From Calliopsis andreniformis (Eukaryota > Arthropoda > Insecta > Hymenoptera > Andrenidae), in NCBI RefSeq assembly GCF_051401765.1, contig NW_027480422.1, forward strand, positions 11,612,001 through 11,676,000: a DNA stretch of 64,000 nt, given 5' to 3'. Shown here piece after piece: positions 10,879 to 25,400 of the stretch. Position numbers and translations under genes: made by a program. The notes under the pieces were generated by a model. The model saw only the letters and a list, made by a program, of their open reading frames with translations, was not told the DNA's origin and ran no database searches. The number at the start of each line of letters is the position of its first letter. The stretch's first letter is position 1.

Positions 10879-13030
10879 GCTTCACCAGATCGAATAGTTA
10901 GGGCCTAGGAAGTCAACGCCAGAAGCATAAAACAGAATATAAATACGACAGCCGTTCCATCTTATAAAACGAATAAATGCAGCCAATCTGGAAGTGATAG
11001 TCATTTCTACGCTCCGGGCAACCTAGGCTTCACTCTAGGGCGTTGTTCCACCAGATCGAATTGTTAGGGCCTTAGAAGTCAACGCCCGAAGCATAAAATA
11101 CAATAAAGATACAAGAGTTTTTCCATCGTATAACAGGAGTAATTGCAACCAGAGCGAAAGTGATGGTCATTTTGACGTTCTGGGCGATCTAGGCTTCGCT
11201 CTAGGGCGTTGCTCCACATGATCGAATAGTTAGGGCCTTAGAAGTCAACGCCCGAAGCATAAAATACAATAAAGATGCAACAGTTTTTCCATCGTATAAC
11301 AGGAGTAATTGCAACCAGTGTGAAAGTGATGGCCATTTCTAGGTGCCGGGCAACCTAGGCTACACTCTAGGGCGTTGCTCCACCAGATCCAATAGCTAGG
11401 GCCTAAGAAGTCAACGCCAGAAGCATAAAATGCAATATAAGTCTAACATTTTTTCCATCGTATAACAGGAATAATTGCAACCAGTATGAAGGTAATGGTC
11501 ATTCCTACGTTCCGGGTAACCTAGGCTTCACTCTAGGGCGTTGCTCCACCAGATCGAATATCTAGGGCCTTAGAAGTCTACGCCCGGAGCATAAAATACA
11601 GTTAAAATACAACAGTTTTTCCATCGTATAAAATGAATAATTGCAACCGGTGTGAAGGTTATGGTCATTTCTACGTTCCGGGCATCCTAGGCTTCACTCT
11701 AGGGTGTTGCACCACCAGATCGATTAGCTAGGGATTTAGAAGTCAACGGCAGAAGCATAAAATACAAAACAAATACAACAGTTTTTCCGTCGTATAAAAC
11801 GAATAATTGCAAGCTGTGTGAAAGTTATGGTCATTTCTACGTTCCGGGCAACCTAGGCTTCAATCTAGGCCGTTGCTCCACCAGATCGAATTGTTAGGGC
11901 CTTCGAAGTCAACGGCAGAAGCATAAAATATAAAACAATTACAACAGTTTTTCCATCATATAAAACGAATGATTGCATCCAGCGTGAAAGTAATGGACAT
12001 TTCTACGTTCCGGGCAACCTAGGGTTCAGTCGAGGGCGTTGCACCACCAGATCGAGTAGCTAGGAATTTAGAAGTCAACGCCCGAAGCATAAATTACAAT
12101 AAAGATACAACAGTTTTTCCATCGTATAAGAGGAGTAATTGCAACCAGAGTGAAAGTGATGGTCACTTCTACGTTCCGGGCAACCTAGGCTTCACTCTAG
12201 GTCGTTGTTCCACCACATCGAATTGTTAGGGCCTTGGAAGTCAACGCCAGAATCATGAAATACAAAACAGATACAACAGTTTTTCCATCGTATGAAACGA
12301 ATAATTGCAATCGGTGTGAAGGTAATGGTCATTTCTACGTTCCGGGCAACCTAGGCATCACTCTAGGGCGTTGTTCCACCAGATCGAATTCTTAGGGCCT
12401 TAGAAGTCAACGCCCGAAGCATAAAATACAATGAAAATGCAACAGTTTTTCATCGTATAGCAGGTATAATTGCAACCAGTGTGAAAGTAATGGTCATTTC
12501 TACGTTCCGGGCAACCTAGGCCTCACCCTAGGGAGTTGCTCCACCATGTCGAATAGCTACGGCCTTCGAAGTCAACGCCAGAAGCATAAAATACAATATA
12601 AATACAACAGCTTTTCCATCGTATAAAACGAAAAATTGCAACCAGTGTGAAAGTTATGGTCATTTCTACATTCCGGGCAACCTAGGCTTCACTCTAGGGC
12701 GTTGCTCCACCAGGTCGAATATATAGGGCCTTAGAAGTCTACGCCCGAAGCATAAAATACAAAATAAATAGAACAGTTTTTCCATTGTATAAAACGAATA
12801 ATTGCAACCAGTGTGAAAGATATGGTCATTTCTACGTTCCGGGCAACCTAGGCTTCACTGTAGTGCGTTGCTTCACCAGATCGAATAGTTAGGGACTTTG
12901 AATACAACGCCAGAAGCATAAAATACAATAAAAATGCAACAGTTTTTCGATCGTATAACAGGAAAGCTGCAACGAGTGTGAAAGTACTGGTCATTTCTAT
13001 GTTCCGGGTAACCTAGGCTTCACTCTAGGG
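10879..13030. repeat. Block B, second copy (~13 monomers)
   Basis: Copy of 5905-8056. The left junction lies between about 10871 and 10881, within GGGGCGTTGCTTC. The right junction is at about 13031, where GGGCGTTGCTCC of the first copy is replaced by GGGCATTGCTACG. Both junctions fall in the same part of the monomer, just after the CTAGG arm. Confidence 0.8.
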
Positions 13031-13546
13031 CATTGCTACGCCAGATCGAATAGCTAGGGCCTTAGAAGTCAACGGCCGAAGCATAAAAGGCAATAAAAAG
13101 GCAACAGTTTATCGATCGTATAAAACGAATAATTGCAACCGGTGTGAAGGTAATGGTCATTTCTAAGTTCCGGGCATCCTAGGCTTCACTCTAGGGCGTT
13201 GCTCCACCAGATCGAATAGCTAGGGCCTTAGAAGTCAACGGCCGAAGCATAAAAGACAATGAAAATGCACCAGTTTTTCCATCGTATAACACGAATAATT
13301 CAAACCAGTGTGAAAGTGAAAGTCATATCTACGTTCCGGGCAACCTAGGCTTCAGACTAGGGCGTTTCTCCAACAGATCGAATAGTTAGGGCCTTAGAAG
13401 TCAACGCCCGAAGCATAAAATACAATAAAGATACAACAGTTTTTCCATCGTATAACAGGAATAATTGCAACCAGTGTGGAAGTGATGGTCATTTCTACGT
13501 TCCGGGCAACCTAGGCTTCACTTTAGGGCGTTGTTCCACCAGATCG
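13031..13546. repeat. Short unplaced mosaic segment
   Basis: About three units join block B's second copy to block C's second copy. They carry GAAGCATAAAAGGCAATAAA and a unit resembling those at 9780 and 15080. No long-range partner was found and no gene is visible. Confidence 0.5.
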
Positions 13547-15276
13547 AATAGCTAGGGATTTAGAATTCAACGCAAGAAGCAAAAAGTACAATAAAAATAC
13601 ACCAGTTTTTCCATCGTATAACAGGAATAACAGCAAGCAGTGTGAAAGTACTGATCATTTCTACGTTCCGGGCAACCTAGGCTTCAATCTAGGGCGTTGT
13701 TCCACCAGATCGAATAGTTAGGGCCTAAGAAGTAAACGCCAGAAGCATAAAATACAATATAAATACATCAGTTTTTCCTTCGTATAAAACGAATAATTGC
13801 ATCCGGTGTGAAAGTAATGGCCAGTTCTACGTTCCGGGAAACCTAGGCTTCACTCTAGGGCGTTGCTCCAACAGATCGAATAGCTAGGGACTTAGAATTC
13901 AATGCCACAAGCAAAAAATACAATAACAATACAACAGTTTTTCCACCGTATAACAGGAATAACTGCAACCAGTGTGAAAGTACTGGTCATTTCTACGTCC
14001 TGGGCAACCTAGGCTTCAGACTAGGGCGTTTCTCCACCAGATCCTATAGTTAGCGCGTTAGAAGACAACGCCCGAAGCATAAAATACAATGAAGATACAT
14101 GAGTGTTTCATCGTAAAGCACGAATAATTGGAACCAGTGGGAAAGTAATGGTCATTTCTACGTTCCGGGCAACATACGCTTCACTCTAGGGAGTTGCTCC
14201 ACCACATCGAATAGCTACGGCCTTCGAAGTCAACGCCAGAAGCATAAAATACAATATAAAAGCAACAGTTTCTTCATCGTATAAAATGTATAATTCCAGA
14301 CAGTGTGAAAGTAATGGCCATTTCTACGTTACGGGCAAACTAGGTTTCACTCTAGGGCGTTGCTCCACCAGATCGAATAGTTCGGGCCTTAGAAGTCACC
14401 GCCCGAAGCATAAAATAGAATAAAAATACGACAGTTTTTCCATCGTATAACAGGATTAATTGCAACCAGTGTGAAAGTGATGGTTATTTCTACGTTCCGG
14501 GCAACCTAGGCTTCACTCTAGGGCCTTGTTCCACCAGATCGAATTGTTAGGTCCTTAGAAGTCAACGCCAGAAGCATAAAATACAAAACAAATACAACAG
14601 TTTTTCCATCGTATGAAAGGAGTAATTGCTACCGGTGTGAAAGTTATGGTCATTTCTACGTTTCGGGCAACCTATGATTTAATATAGGGCGTTGTTCCAC
14701 CAGATCGAATAGCAAGGGCCTAAGAAGTCAACGCCAGAGGCATATCATACAATATAAATACAACGGTTTTTCCATCGTATAAAACGAATAATTGCATCCA
14801 GTGTGCAAGTAATGGCCAGTTCTACGTTCCGGGCAACTTACGCTTCACTGTAGGGCGTTGCTCCACCAGATCGAATAGTTAGGGCCTTAGAAGTCAACGC
14901 CCGAAGCATAAAATACAATAAAGATACAACAGTCTTTCATCGTATAACAGGAATAATTGCAACCAGTGTGAAAGTAGTGGTCATTGCCACGTTCCGTGCA
15001 ACCTAGGCTTCACTCTAGGGCGTTGCTCCACCAGATCGAATAGTTAGGGCCTTAGAAGTCAACGCCCGAAGCATAAAATGCAATGAAAATGCACCAGTTT
15101 TTCCATCGTATAACACGAATAATTCCAACCAGTCTGAAAGTGAAAGTCATATCTACGTTCCGGGCAACCTAGGCTTCAGACTAGGGCGTTCCTCCAACAG
15201 ATCGAATAGTTTGGGCCTTAGAAGTCAACGCCCGAAGCATAAAGTACAATAAAGATACAACAGTTTTTCCATCGTA
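13547..15276. repeat. Block C, second copy (~10 monomers)
   Basis: Copy of 8241-9970. Its part from about 13993, continuing to 15457, is copied again at 17641-19105 (offset 3648, 22 monomers less 4 bases). One dyad arm has decayed here: CTTAC at 14837 instead of CCTAC. Confidence 0.8.
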
Positions 15277-16751
15277 TAAGAGGAATAATTGCAACCAGTG
15301 TGAAAGTAATGGTCATTCCTACGTTCCGGGCAACCTAGGCTTCACTCTAGGGCGTTGCTCCACCAGATCGAATATCTAGGGCCTTAGAAGTCTACGCCCG
15401 GAGCATAAAATACAAAACAAATACAACAGTTTTTCCATCGTATAGAACGAATAATTGCAAGCTGTGTGAAAGTTATGGTCATTTCTACGTTCCGGGCAAC
15501 CTAGGCTTCACTCTAGGCAGTTGCTCCACCAGATCGAATTGTTAGGGCCTTAGAAGTCAACGGCAGAAGCATAAAATATAAAACAATTACAACACCTTTT
15601 CCATCATATAAAACGAATGATTGCAACCGGTGTGAAAGTTGTGGTCATTTCTACGTTCCGAGCAACCTAGGCTTCAGGCTAGGGCGTTTCTCCAACAGAT
15701 CGAATAGTTAGGGCCTTAGAAGTCAACGCCCGAAGCTTAAAATACAATGAAAATGCAACAGTTTTTCATCGTATAGCAGGTATAATTGCAACCAGTGTGA
15801 AAGTTATGGTCATTTCTACGTTCCGGGCAACCTAGGCCTCAGCCTAGGGAGTTGCTCCACCACGTCGAATAGCTACGGCCTTCGAAGTCAACGCCAGAAG
15901 CATAAAATACAATATAAATACAACAGTTTTTCCAGAGCATAAAACGAATAATTGCATCCAGAGTGAAAGTGATAGTCATTTCTACGCTCCGGGCAACCTA
16001 GGCTTCACTCTAGGGCGTTGCTCCACCAGATCGAATAGCTAGGGGCTTAGAATTCAACGCCAGAAGCATAAAATACTCTATAAATACAACAGCTTTTCCA
16101 TCGTATAAAACGAAAAATTGCAACCAGTGTGAAAGTTATGGTCATTTCTACATTCCGGGCAACCTAGGCTTCACTCTGGGGCGTTGCTCCACCAGGTCGA
16201 ATATCTAGGGCCTTAGAAGTCTACGCCCGGAGCATAAAAAGCAAAATAAATACAACAGTTTTTTTGTCGCATAAAACTAATAATTGCAAGCTGTGTGAAA
16301 GTTATGGTCATTTCTACGCTCCGGGCAACCTAGGCTTCACTCTAGGTCGTTGCTCCACCACATCGAATTGTTAGGGCCTTGGAGGTCAACGCCAGAATCA
16401 TAAAATACAAAACAAATGCAACAGTTCTTCCATCGTATAAAACGAATAATTGCAACAGGTGTGAAAGTTATGGTCATTTCTACGTTCCGGGCAACCTAGA
16501 CTCCAGTCTCGGGCGTTGCTCCACCATACAGGATAGTTAGGGCCTTAGAAGTCAACGCCCGAAGCATAAAATAAAATGAAAATGCAACGGTTTTTGAATC
16601 GTATAACACGAATAGTTGCAACCCGTTTGAAAGTGATTGTCATTTCTACGTTCCGGGCAACCCAGGCTTCACTCTAGGGCGTTGCTCCACCAGATCGAAT
16701 AGCTAGGGCCTTAGAAGTCTACGCCCGGAGCATAAAATACAATAAAAATGC
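15277..16751. repeat. Mosaic segment following block C
   Basis: It combines a piece shared with 18925-19105, the second copy of the 10100-10878 stretch (15407-16187), and from about 16240 units shared with about 21130-21561, including CTAGACTCCAGTCTCGGGC and CAACCCGTTTGAAAGTG. Nothing but satellite is present. Confidence 0.6.
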
Positions 16752-17640
16752 AGCTGTTTTTCCATCGCATAAAATGAACAATTGCAATCAGTGTGAAGGT
16801 AATGGTCATTTCTACGTTCCGGGCAACCTAGGCTTCGCTCTAGGGCGTTGCTTCACCAGATCGAATAGTTAGGGCCTAGGAAGTCAACGCCAGAAGCATA
16901 AAACAGAATATAAATACGACAGCCGTTCCATCGTATAAAACGAATAATTGCAGCCAATGTGAAAGTGATAGTCATTTCTTCGTTCCGCGCAACCTAGGAT
17001 TCAATCTAGGGCGTTGCACCACCAGATCGAATAGCTAGGGATTTAGAATTCAACGCCAGAAGAAAAAAATACAATAAAAATACAACAGTCTTTCCATCGT
17101 ATAACAGGAATAACTGGAACCAGTGTGAAGGTACTAATCATTTCTACGTTCCGGACAACCTAGGCTTCACACTATCGCGTTTGTCCACCAGATAGAATAG
17201 CTAGGGTCTTAAAATTCAACGCCAGAAGCATAAAATACAATAAAAATACAACAGTTTTTCATCATACAACAGGAATAATTGCAACCAGTGTGAAAGTAAT
17301 TGTCATTTCTACGTTCCGGGAAACCTAGGCCTCACTCTAGGGAGTTGCTCCACCACATCGAATAGCTACGGCCTTAGAAGTCAACGACAGAAGCATAAAA
17401 TACAATATAAATACAACAGTTTTTCCATCGTATAAAATGAATAATTGCAAACAGTGTGGAAGTAATGGCCATTTTTACGTTCCGGGCAACCTAGGCTTCG
17501 CTCTAGGGCGTTGCTCCACCAGATCGAATAGTCAGAGCCTTAGAAGTCAACGCCCTAAGCACAAAATACAATGAAAATGCGACAGTTTTTCCATGGTATA
17601 AAATGAATAATTGCAATCAGTGTGAAGGTAATGGTCATTT
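16752..17640. repeat. Shortened copy of the window's first segment (type I)
   Basis: The first ~289 bases follow 1-289. At about 17041 the match jumps to 622 onward, so two whole units (332 bp) are missing. At about 17470-17500 it jumps again to a unit like 3055-3220 (or 24290-24460). The same shortened form recurs at 26206 and 34332, so the deletion predates those duplications. Confidence 0.75.
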
Positions 17641-19105
17641 CTACGTCCTGGGCAACCTAGGCTTCAGACTAGGGCGTTTCTCCACCAGATCCTATAGTTA
17701 GCGCGTTAGAAGACAACGCCCGAAGCATAAAATACAATGAAGATACATGAGTGTTTCATCGTATAGCACGAATAATTGGAACCAGTGGGAAAGTAATGGT
17801 CATTTCTACGTTCCGGGCAACATACGCTTCACTCTAGGGAGTTGCTCCACCACATCGAATAGCTACGGCCTTCGAAGTCAACGCCAGAAGCATAAAATAC
17901 AATATAAAAGCAACAGTTTCTTCATCGTATAAAATGTATAATTCCAGACAGTGTGAAAGTAATGGCCATTTCTACGTTACGGGCAACCTAGGTTTCACTC
18001 TAGGGCGTTGCTCCACCAGATCGAATAGTTCGGGCCTTAGAAGTCAACGCCCGAAGCATAAAATAGAATAAAAATACGACAGTTTTTCCATCGTATAACA
18101 GGATTAATTGCAACCAGTGTGAAAGTGATGGTTATTTCTACGTTCCGGGCAACCTAGGCTTCACTCTAGGGCCTTGTTCCACCAGATCGAATTGTTAGGT
18201 CCTTAGAAGTCAACGCCAGAAGCATAAAATACAAAACAAATACAACAGTTTTTCCATCGTATGAAAGGAGTAATTGCTACCGGTGTGAAAGTTATGGTCA
18301 TTTCTACGTTTCGGGCAACCTATGATTTAATATAGGGCGTTGTTCCACCAGATCGAATAGCAAGGGCCTAAGAAGTCAACGCCAGAGGCATATCATACAA
18401 TATAAATACAACGGTTTTTCCATCGTATAAAACGAATAATTGCATCCAGTGTGCAAGTAATGGCCAGTTCTACGTTCCGGGCAACCTACGCTTCACTGTA
18501 GGGCGTTGCTCCACCAGATCGAATAGTTAGGGCCTTAGAAGTCAACGCCCGAAGCATAAAATACAATAAAGATACAACAGTCTTTCATCGTATAAGAGGA
18601 ATAATTGCAACCAGTGTGAAAGTAGTGGTCATTTCCACGTTCCGTGCAACCTAGGCTTCACTCTAGGGCGTTGCTCCACCAGATCGAATAGTTCGGGCCT
18701 TAGAAGTCAACGCTCGAAGCATAAAATGCAATGAAAATGCACCAGTTTTTCCATCGTATAACACGAATAATTCCAACCAGTCTGAAAGTGAAAGTCATAT
18801 CTACGTTCCGGGCAACCTAGGCTTCAGACTAGGGCGTTCCTCCAACAGATCGAATAGTTTGGGCCTTAGAAGTCAACGCCCGAAGCATAAAATACAATAA
18901 AGATACAACAGTTTTTCCATCGTATAACAGGAATAATTGCAACCAGTGTGAAAGTAATGGTCATTCCTACGTTCCGGGCAACCTAGGCTTCACTCTAGGG
19001 CGTTGCTCCACCAGATCGAATATCTAGGGCCTTAGAAGTCTACGCCCGGAGCATAAAATACAAAACAAATACAACAGTTTTTCCATCGTATAGAACGAAT
19101 AATTG
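17641..19105. repeat. Third copy of part of block C
   Basis: Matches 13993-15457 at offset 3648 bp (22 monomers less 4 bases). It includes the CCTAT/ATAGG dyad unit at 18319-18336 and the CCTAC/GTAGG unit at 18485-18502. The match ends where GCAACCGGTG replaces GCAAGCTGTG. The stretch also corresponds to 35221-36685 at offset 17580. Confidence 0.75.
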
Positions 19106-19479
19106 CAACCGGTGTGAAAGTTATGGTCATTTCTACGTTCCGGGCAACCTAGGCTTCACTCTAGGGCGTTGCTCCACCGGGTGGAATAGTTAGGGCCTTA
19201 CAAGTCAACGCCCGAAGCATATAATACAATGAAAATGCACCAGTCTTATCCATCGTATAACACGAATAATTCCAACCAGTGTGAAAGTGAAAGTCATATC
19301 TACGTTCCGGGCAACCTAGGCTTCAGACTAGGGCGTTTCTCCAACAGATCGAATAGTTAGGGCCTTAGAAGTCAACGCCCGGAGCATAAAATACAGTTAA
19401 AATACAACAGTTTTTCCATCGTATAAAATGAATAATAGCAACCGGTGTGAAAGTTATGGTCATTTCTACGTTCCGGGCA
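19106..19479. repeat. Units immediately left of the 8126-bp duplication
   Basis: Just over two units, including the 167-bp variant CAGTCTTATCCATCG near 19248 with one extra base. The same stretch appears at 36686-37059 with several substitutions (CAGACAAGGG for CAGACTAGGG; TAGTGCC for TAGGGCC). Confidence 0.6.
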
Positions 19480-22400
19480 TCCTAGGCTTCACTTTAGGGT
19501 GTTGCACCACCAGATCGAATAGCTAGGGATTTAGAAGTCAACGGCAGAAGCATAAAATACAAAACAAATACAACAGTTTTCCGTCGTATAAAACGAATAA
19601 TTGCAAGCTGTGTGAAAGTTATGGTCATTTCTACGTTCCGGGCAACCTAGGCTTCACTCTAGGCAGTTGCTCCACCAGATCGAATTGTTAGGGCCTTAGA
19701 AGTCAACGGCAGAAGCATAAAATATAAAACAATTACAACACCTTTTCCATCATATAAAACGAATGATTGCAACCGGTGTGAAAGTTGTGGTCATTTCTAC
19801 GTTCCGAGCAACCTAGGCTTCAGACTAGGGCGTTTCTCCAACAGATCGAATAGTTAGGGCCTTAGAAGTCAACGCCCGAAGCATAAAATACAATGAAAAT
19901 GCAACAGTTTTTCATCGTATAGCAGGTATAATTGCAACCAGTGTGAAAGTTATGGTCATTTCTACGTTCCGGGCAACCTAGGCCTCACCCTAGGGAGTTG
20001 CTCCACCACGTCGAATAGCTACGGCCTTCGAAGTCAACGCCAGAAGCATAAAATACAATATAAATACAACAGTTTTTCCAGAGCATAAAACGAATAATTG
20101 CATCCAGAGTGAAAGTGATAGTCATTTCTACGCTCCGGGCAACCTAGGCTTCACTCTAGGGCGTTGCTCCACCAGATCGAATAGCTAGGGGCTTAGAATT
20201 CAACGCCAGAAGCATAAAATACTCTATAAATACAACAGCTTTTCCATCGTATAAAACGAAAAATTGCAACCAGTGTGAAAGTTATGGTCATTTCTACATT
20301 CCGGGCAACCTAGGCTTCACTCTAGGGCGTTGCTCCACCAGGTCGAATATCTAGGGCCTTAGAAGTCTACGCCCGGAGCATAAAAAGCAAAATAAATACA
20401 GCAGTTTTTCTGTCGCATAAAACTAATAATTGCAAGCTGTGTGAAAGTTATGGTCATTTCTACGTTTCGGGCAACCTAGGCATCACTCTAGGCCGTTGCT
20501 CCACCAGATCGAATTGTTAGGGCCTTAGAAGTCAACGGCAGAAGCATAAAATATAAAACAATTACAACAGTTTTTCCATCGTATAAAACGAATGATTGCA
20601 ACCGGTGTGAAAGTTGTGGTCATTTCTACGTTCCGAGCAACCTAGGCTTCAGACTAGGGCGTTTCTCCAACAGATCGAATAGTTAGGGCCTTAGAAGTCA
20701 ACGCCCGAAGCATAAAATACCATAAAGATACAACAGTTTTTCCATCGTATAACAGGAGTAATTGCAACCAGTGTGAAAGTGATGGTCATTTCCACGTTCC
20801 GGGCAACCTAGACATCGCTCTAGGGCATTGCTGCACCGGATCGAATAGTTAGGGCCTAAGAAGTCAACGCCAGAGGCATAAAACAGAATATAAATACAAC
20901 AGCTGTTCCACCCTATAAAACGAATAATTGCAACCAATGCGAAAGTGATAGTCATTTCTACGTTTCTGGTAACCTAGGATTCAATCTAGGGCGTTGTTCC
21001 ACCACATCGAATAGCTAGGGCCTTAGAAGTCCACGCCAGAAGCATAAAATACGATATAAATACAACAGTTTTTCCATCGTATAAAACGAATAATTGCATC
21101 CAGAGTGAAAGTAATAGTCATTTCTACGCTCCGGGCAACCTAGGCTTCACTCTAGGTCGTTGCTCCACCACATCGAATTGTTAGGGCCTTGGAGGTCAAC
21201 GCCAGAATCATAAAATACAAAACAAATGCAACAGTTCTTCCATCGTATAAAACGAATAATTGCAACCGGTGTGAAAGTTATGGTCATTTCTACGTTCCGG
21301 GCAACCTAGACTCCAGTCTCGGGCGTTGCTCCACCATACAGGATAGTTAGGGCCTTAGAAGTCAACGCCCGAAGCATAAAATAAAATGAAAATGCAACGG
21401 TTTTTGAATCGTATAACACGAATAGTTGCAACCCGTTTGAAAGTGATTGTCATTTCTACGTTCCGGGCAACCCAGGCTTCACTCTAGGGCGTTGCTCCAC
21501 CAGATCGAATAGCTAGGGCCTTAGAAGTCTACGCCCGGAGCATAAAATACAATAAAAATGCAGCTGTTTTTCCATCGCATAAAATGAACAATTGCAATCA
21601 GTGTGAAGGTAATGGTCATTTCTACGTTCCGGGCAACCTAGGCTTCGCTCTAGGGCGTTGCTTCACCAGATCGAATAGTTAGGGCCTAGGAAGTCAACGC
21701 CAGAAGCATAAAACAGAATATAAATACGACAGCCGTTCCATCGTATAAAACGAATAATTGCAGCCAATGTGAAAGTGATAGTCATTTCTTCGTTCCGCGC
21801 AACCTAGGATTCAATCTAGGGCGTTGCACCACCAGATCGAATAGCTAGGGATTTAGAATTCAACGCCTGAAGCAAAAAGTACAATAAAAATACAACAGTC
21901 TTTCCATCGTATAACAGGAATAACTGGAACCAGTGTGAAACTACTGATCATTTCTACGTTCCGGGCAACCTAGGCTTCACTCTAGGGCGTTGCTCCACCA
22001 GATCGAATAGTTAGGGCCTTAGAAGTCAACGCCCGAAGCATAAAATACAATAAATATACAACAGTTTTTTAATCGTATAAAACGCGTAATTGCAACCGGT
22101 GTGAAAGTTATGGTCATTTCTACGTTCCGGGCAAACTAGGCTTCACTCTAGGGCGTTGCACCACCAGATCGAATAGCTAGGGATTTTGAATTCAACGCCA
22201 GAAGAAAAAAATACAATAAAAATACAACAGTCTTTCCATCGTATAACAGGAATAACTGGAACCAGTGTGAAGGTACTAATCATTTCTACGTTCCGGACAA
22301 CCTAGGCTTCACACTATCGCGTTTGTCCACCAGATAGAATAGCTAGGGTCTTAAAATTCAACGCCAGAAGCATAAAATACAATAAAAATACAACAGTTTT

Positions 22401-25400
22401 TCATCATACAACAGGAATAATTGCAACCAGTGTGAAAGTAATTGTCATTTCTACGTTCCGGGAAACCTAGGCCTCACTCTAGGGAGTTGCTCCACCACAT
22501 CGAATAGCTACGGCCTTAGAAGTCAACGACAGAAACATAAAATACAATATAAATACAACTGTTTTTCCATCGTATAAAATGAATAATTGCAAACAGTGTG
22601 GAAGTAATGGCCATTTTTACGTTCCGGGAAACCTAGGATTCACTCTAGGGCGTTGCTTCACCAGATGGAATAGTTAGGGTCTTAGAAGTCAACGCCCGAA
22701 GCATAAAATACAATGAAAGTGCAACAGTTTTTCCAACGTATAACACGAATAATTCTAACCACTATGAAAGTGATAGTCATCTCTAGGTCCCGGGCAAGCT
22801 AGGCTTCACTCTAGGGCGTCGCTCCAACAGATCGGATAGCTAGGGCCTTAGAAGTCAACGCCCGAAGCATAAAATACAATAAAGATACAACAGTTCTTCA
22901 ATCGTATAAAACGAGTAATTGCAACCGGTGTGAAAGTTATGGTCATTTCGACGTTCCGGGCAACCTAGGCTTCACTCTAGGGCGTTGCAACACCAGAGCG
23001 AATAGCTAGGGATTTAGAATTCAACGCCAGAAGAAAAAAATACAATAAAAATACAACAGTCTTTCCATCGTATAACAGGAATAACTGGAACCAGTGTGAA
23101 AGTACTGATCATTTCTACGTTCCGGGCATCCTAGGCTTCACTCTAGGGAGTTGCTCCACCACATCGAATAGCTACGGCCTTTGAAGTCAAAGCCAGAAGC
23201 ATAAAATACAATATAAATACAACAGTTTTTCCATCGTATAAAATGAATAATTGCAAACAGTGTGGTAGTAATGGCTATTTCTACGTTCCGGGCAACCTAG
23301 GCTACACTCTAGGGCGTTGCACCACCAGATCGAGTTGATAGGAATTTAGAAGTCAACGCCCGAAGCATAAAATACAATAAAGATACAACAGTTTTTCCAT
23401 CGTATAAGAGGAGTAATTGCAACCAGTGTGAAAGTGAAGGTCATTTCTACGTTCCGGGCAACCTAGGCTTCACTCTAGGGCGTTGTTCCACCAGATCGAG
23501 TAGATAGGAATTTAGAAGTCAACGCCCGAAGCATAAAATACAATAAGGATACATCAGTTTTTCCATCGTATAAGAGGAGTAATTGCAACCAGTGTAAATG
23601 TGATGGTCATTTCTACGTTCCGGGCAACCTAGGCTTCACTCTAGGGCGTTGCTCCACCAGATCGAATAGTTAGGGCCTAAGAAGTGAACGCCAGAAGCAT
23701 AAAACACAATATAAATCCAACAGTTTTTCCATCGTATAAAACGAACAATTGCAACCAGTGTGAACGTAATGGTCATTTCTACGGTCCGGGCAACCTAGGC
23801 TTCACTCTAGGGCGTTGCTCCACCACATCGAATAGCTACGGCCTTAGCAGTCAACGCCAGCAGCATAAAATACAATACAAATAAAACAGTTTTTCCATCG
23901 TACAACAGGAATAACTGCAACCAGTGTGAAAGTACTGGCCATTTCCACGTCCCGGGCAACCTAGGCTTCAGACTAGGGCGTTTCTCCACCAGATCGAATA
24001 GTTAGGGCCTTAGAAGTCAACGCACGAAGCATAAAATACAGTGAAGATACAACAGTTTTTCATCGTATAGCAGGAATAATTGCAACCAGTGTGAAAGTAA
24101 TGGTCATTTCTACGTTCCGGCCGACCTAGGCTTCACTCTAGGGAGTTGTTCAACCAGATCGAATTGTTAGGTCCTTAGAGCTCAACGCCAGAAGCATAAA
24201 ATACAAATCAAATACAACAGTTTTTGCATCGTATAAAACGAGCAATTGCAACCGGTGTGAAAGTTATGCCCATTTCTACGTTCCGGGCAACCTAGGCTTC
24301 GCTCTAGGGCGTTGCTCCACCAGATCGAATAGTCAGAGCCTTAGAAGTCAACGCCCTAAGCACAAGATACAATGAAAATGCGACAGTTTTTCCATGGTAT
24401 AAAATGAATAATTGCAATCAGTGTGAAGGTAATGGTCATTTCTACTTTCAGGGCAACCTAGGCTCCGCCCTAGGGCGTTGCTCCACCAGATCGAATAGTT
24501 AGGGCCTTAGAAGTCAACGCCAGAAGCATAAAATACAAAACAAATACAACAGTTTTCCGTCGTATAAAACGAATAATTGCAAGCTGTGTGAAAGTTATGG
24601 TCATTTCTACGTTCCGGGCAACCTAGGCTTCACTCTAGGCAGTTGCTCCACCAGATTGAATTGTTAGGGCCTTAGAAGTCAACGGCAGAAGCATAAAATA
24701 TAAAACAATTACAACACCTTTTCCATCATATAAAACGAATGATTGCAACCGGTGTGAAAGTTGTGGTCATTTCTACGTTCCGAGCAACCTAGGCTTCAGA
24801 CTAGGGCGTTTCTCCAACAGATCGAATAGTTAGGGCCTTAGAAGTCAACGCCCGAAGCATAAAATACAATGAAAATGCAACAGTTTTTCATCGTATAGCA
24901 GGTATAATTGCAACCAGTGTGAAAGTTATGGTCATTTCTACGTTCCGGGCAACCTAGGCCTCAGCCTAGGGAGTTGCTCCACCACGTCGAATAGCTACGG
25001 CCTTCGAAGTCAACGCCAGAAGCATAAAATACAATATAACTACAACAGTTTTTCCAGAGCATAAAACGAATAATTGCATCCAGAGTGAAAGTGATAGTCA
25101 TTTCTACGCTCCGGGCAACCTAGGCTTCACTCTAGGGCGTTGCTCCACCAGATCGAATAGCTAGGGGCTTAGAATTCAACGCCAGAAGCATAAAATACTC
25201 TATAAATACAACAGCTTTTCCATCGTATAAAACGAAAAATTGCAACCAGTGTGAAAGTTATGGTCATTTCTACATTCCGGGCAACCTAGGCTTCACTCTG
25301 GGGCGTTGCTCCACCAGGTCGAATATCTAGGGCCTTAGAAGTCTACGCCCGGAGCATAAAAAGCAAAATAAATACAACAGTTTTTTTGTCGCATAAAACT

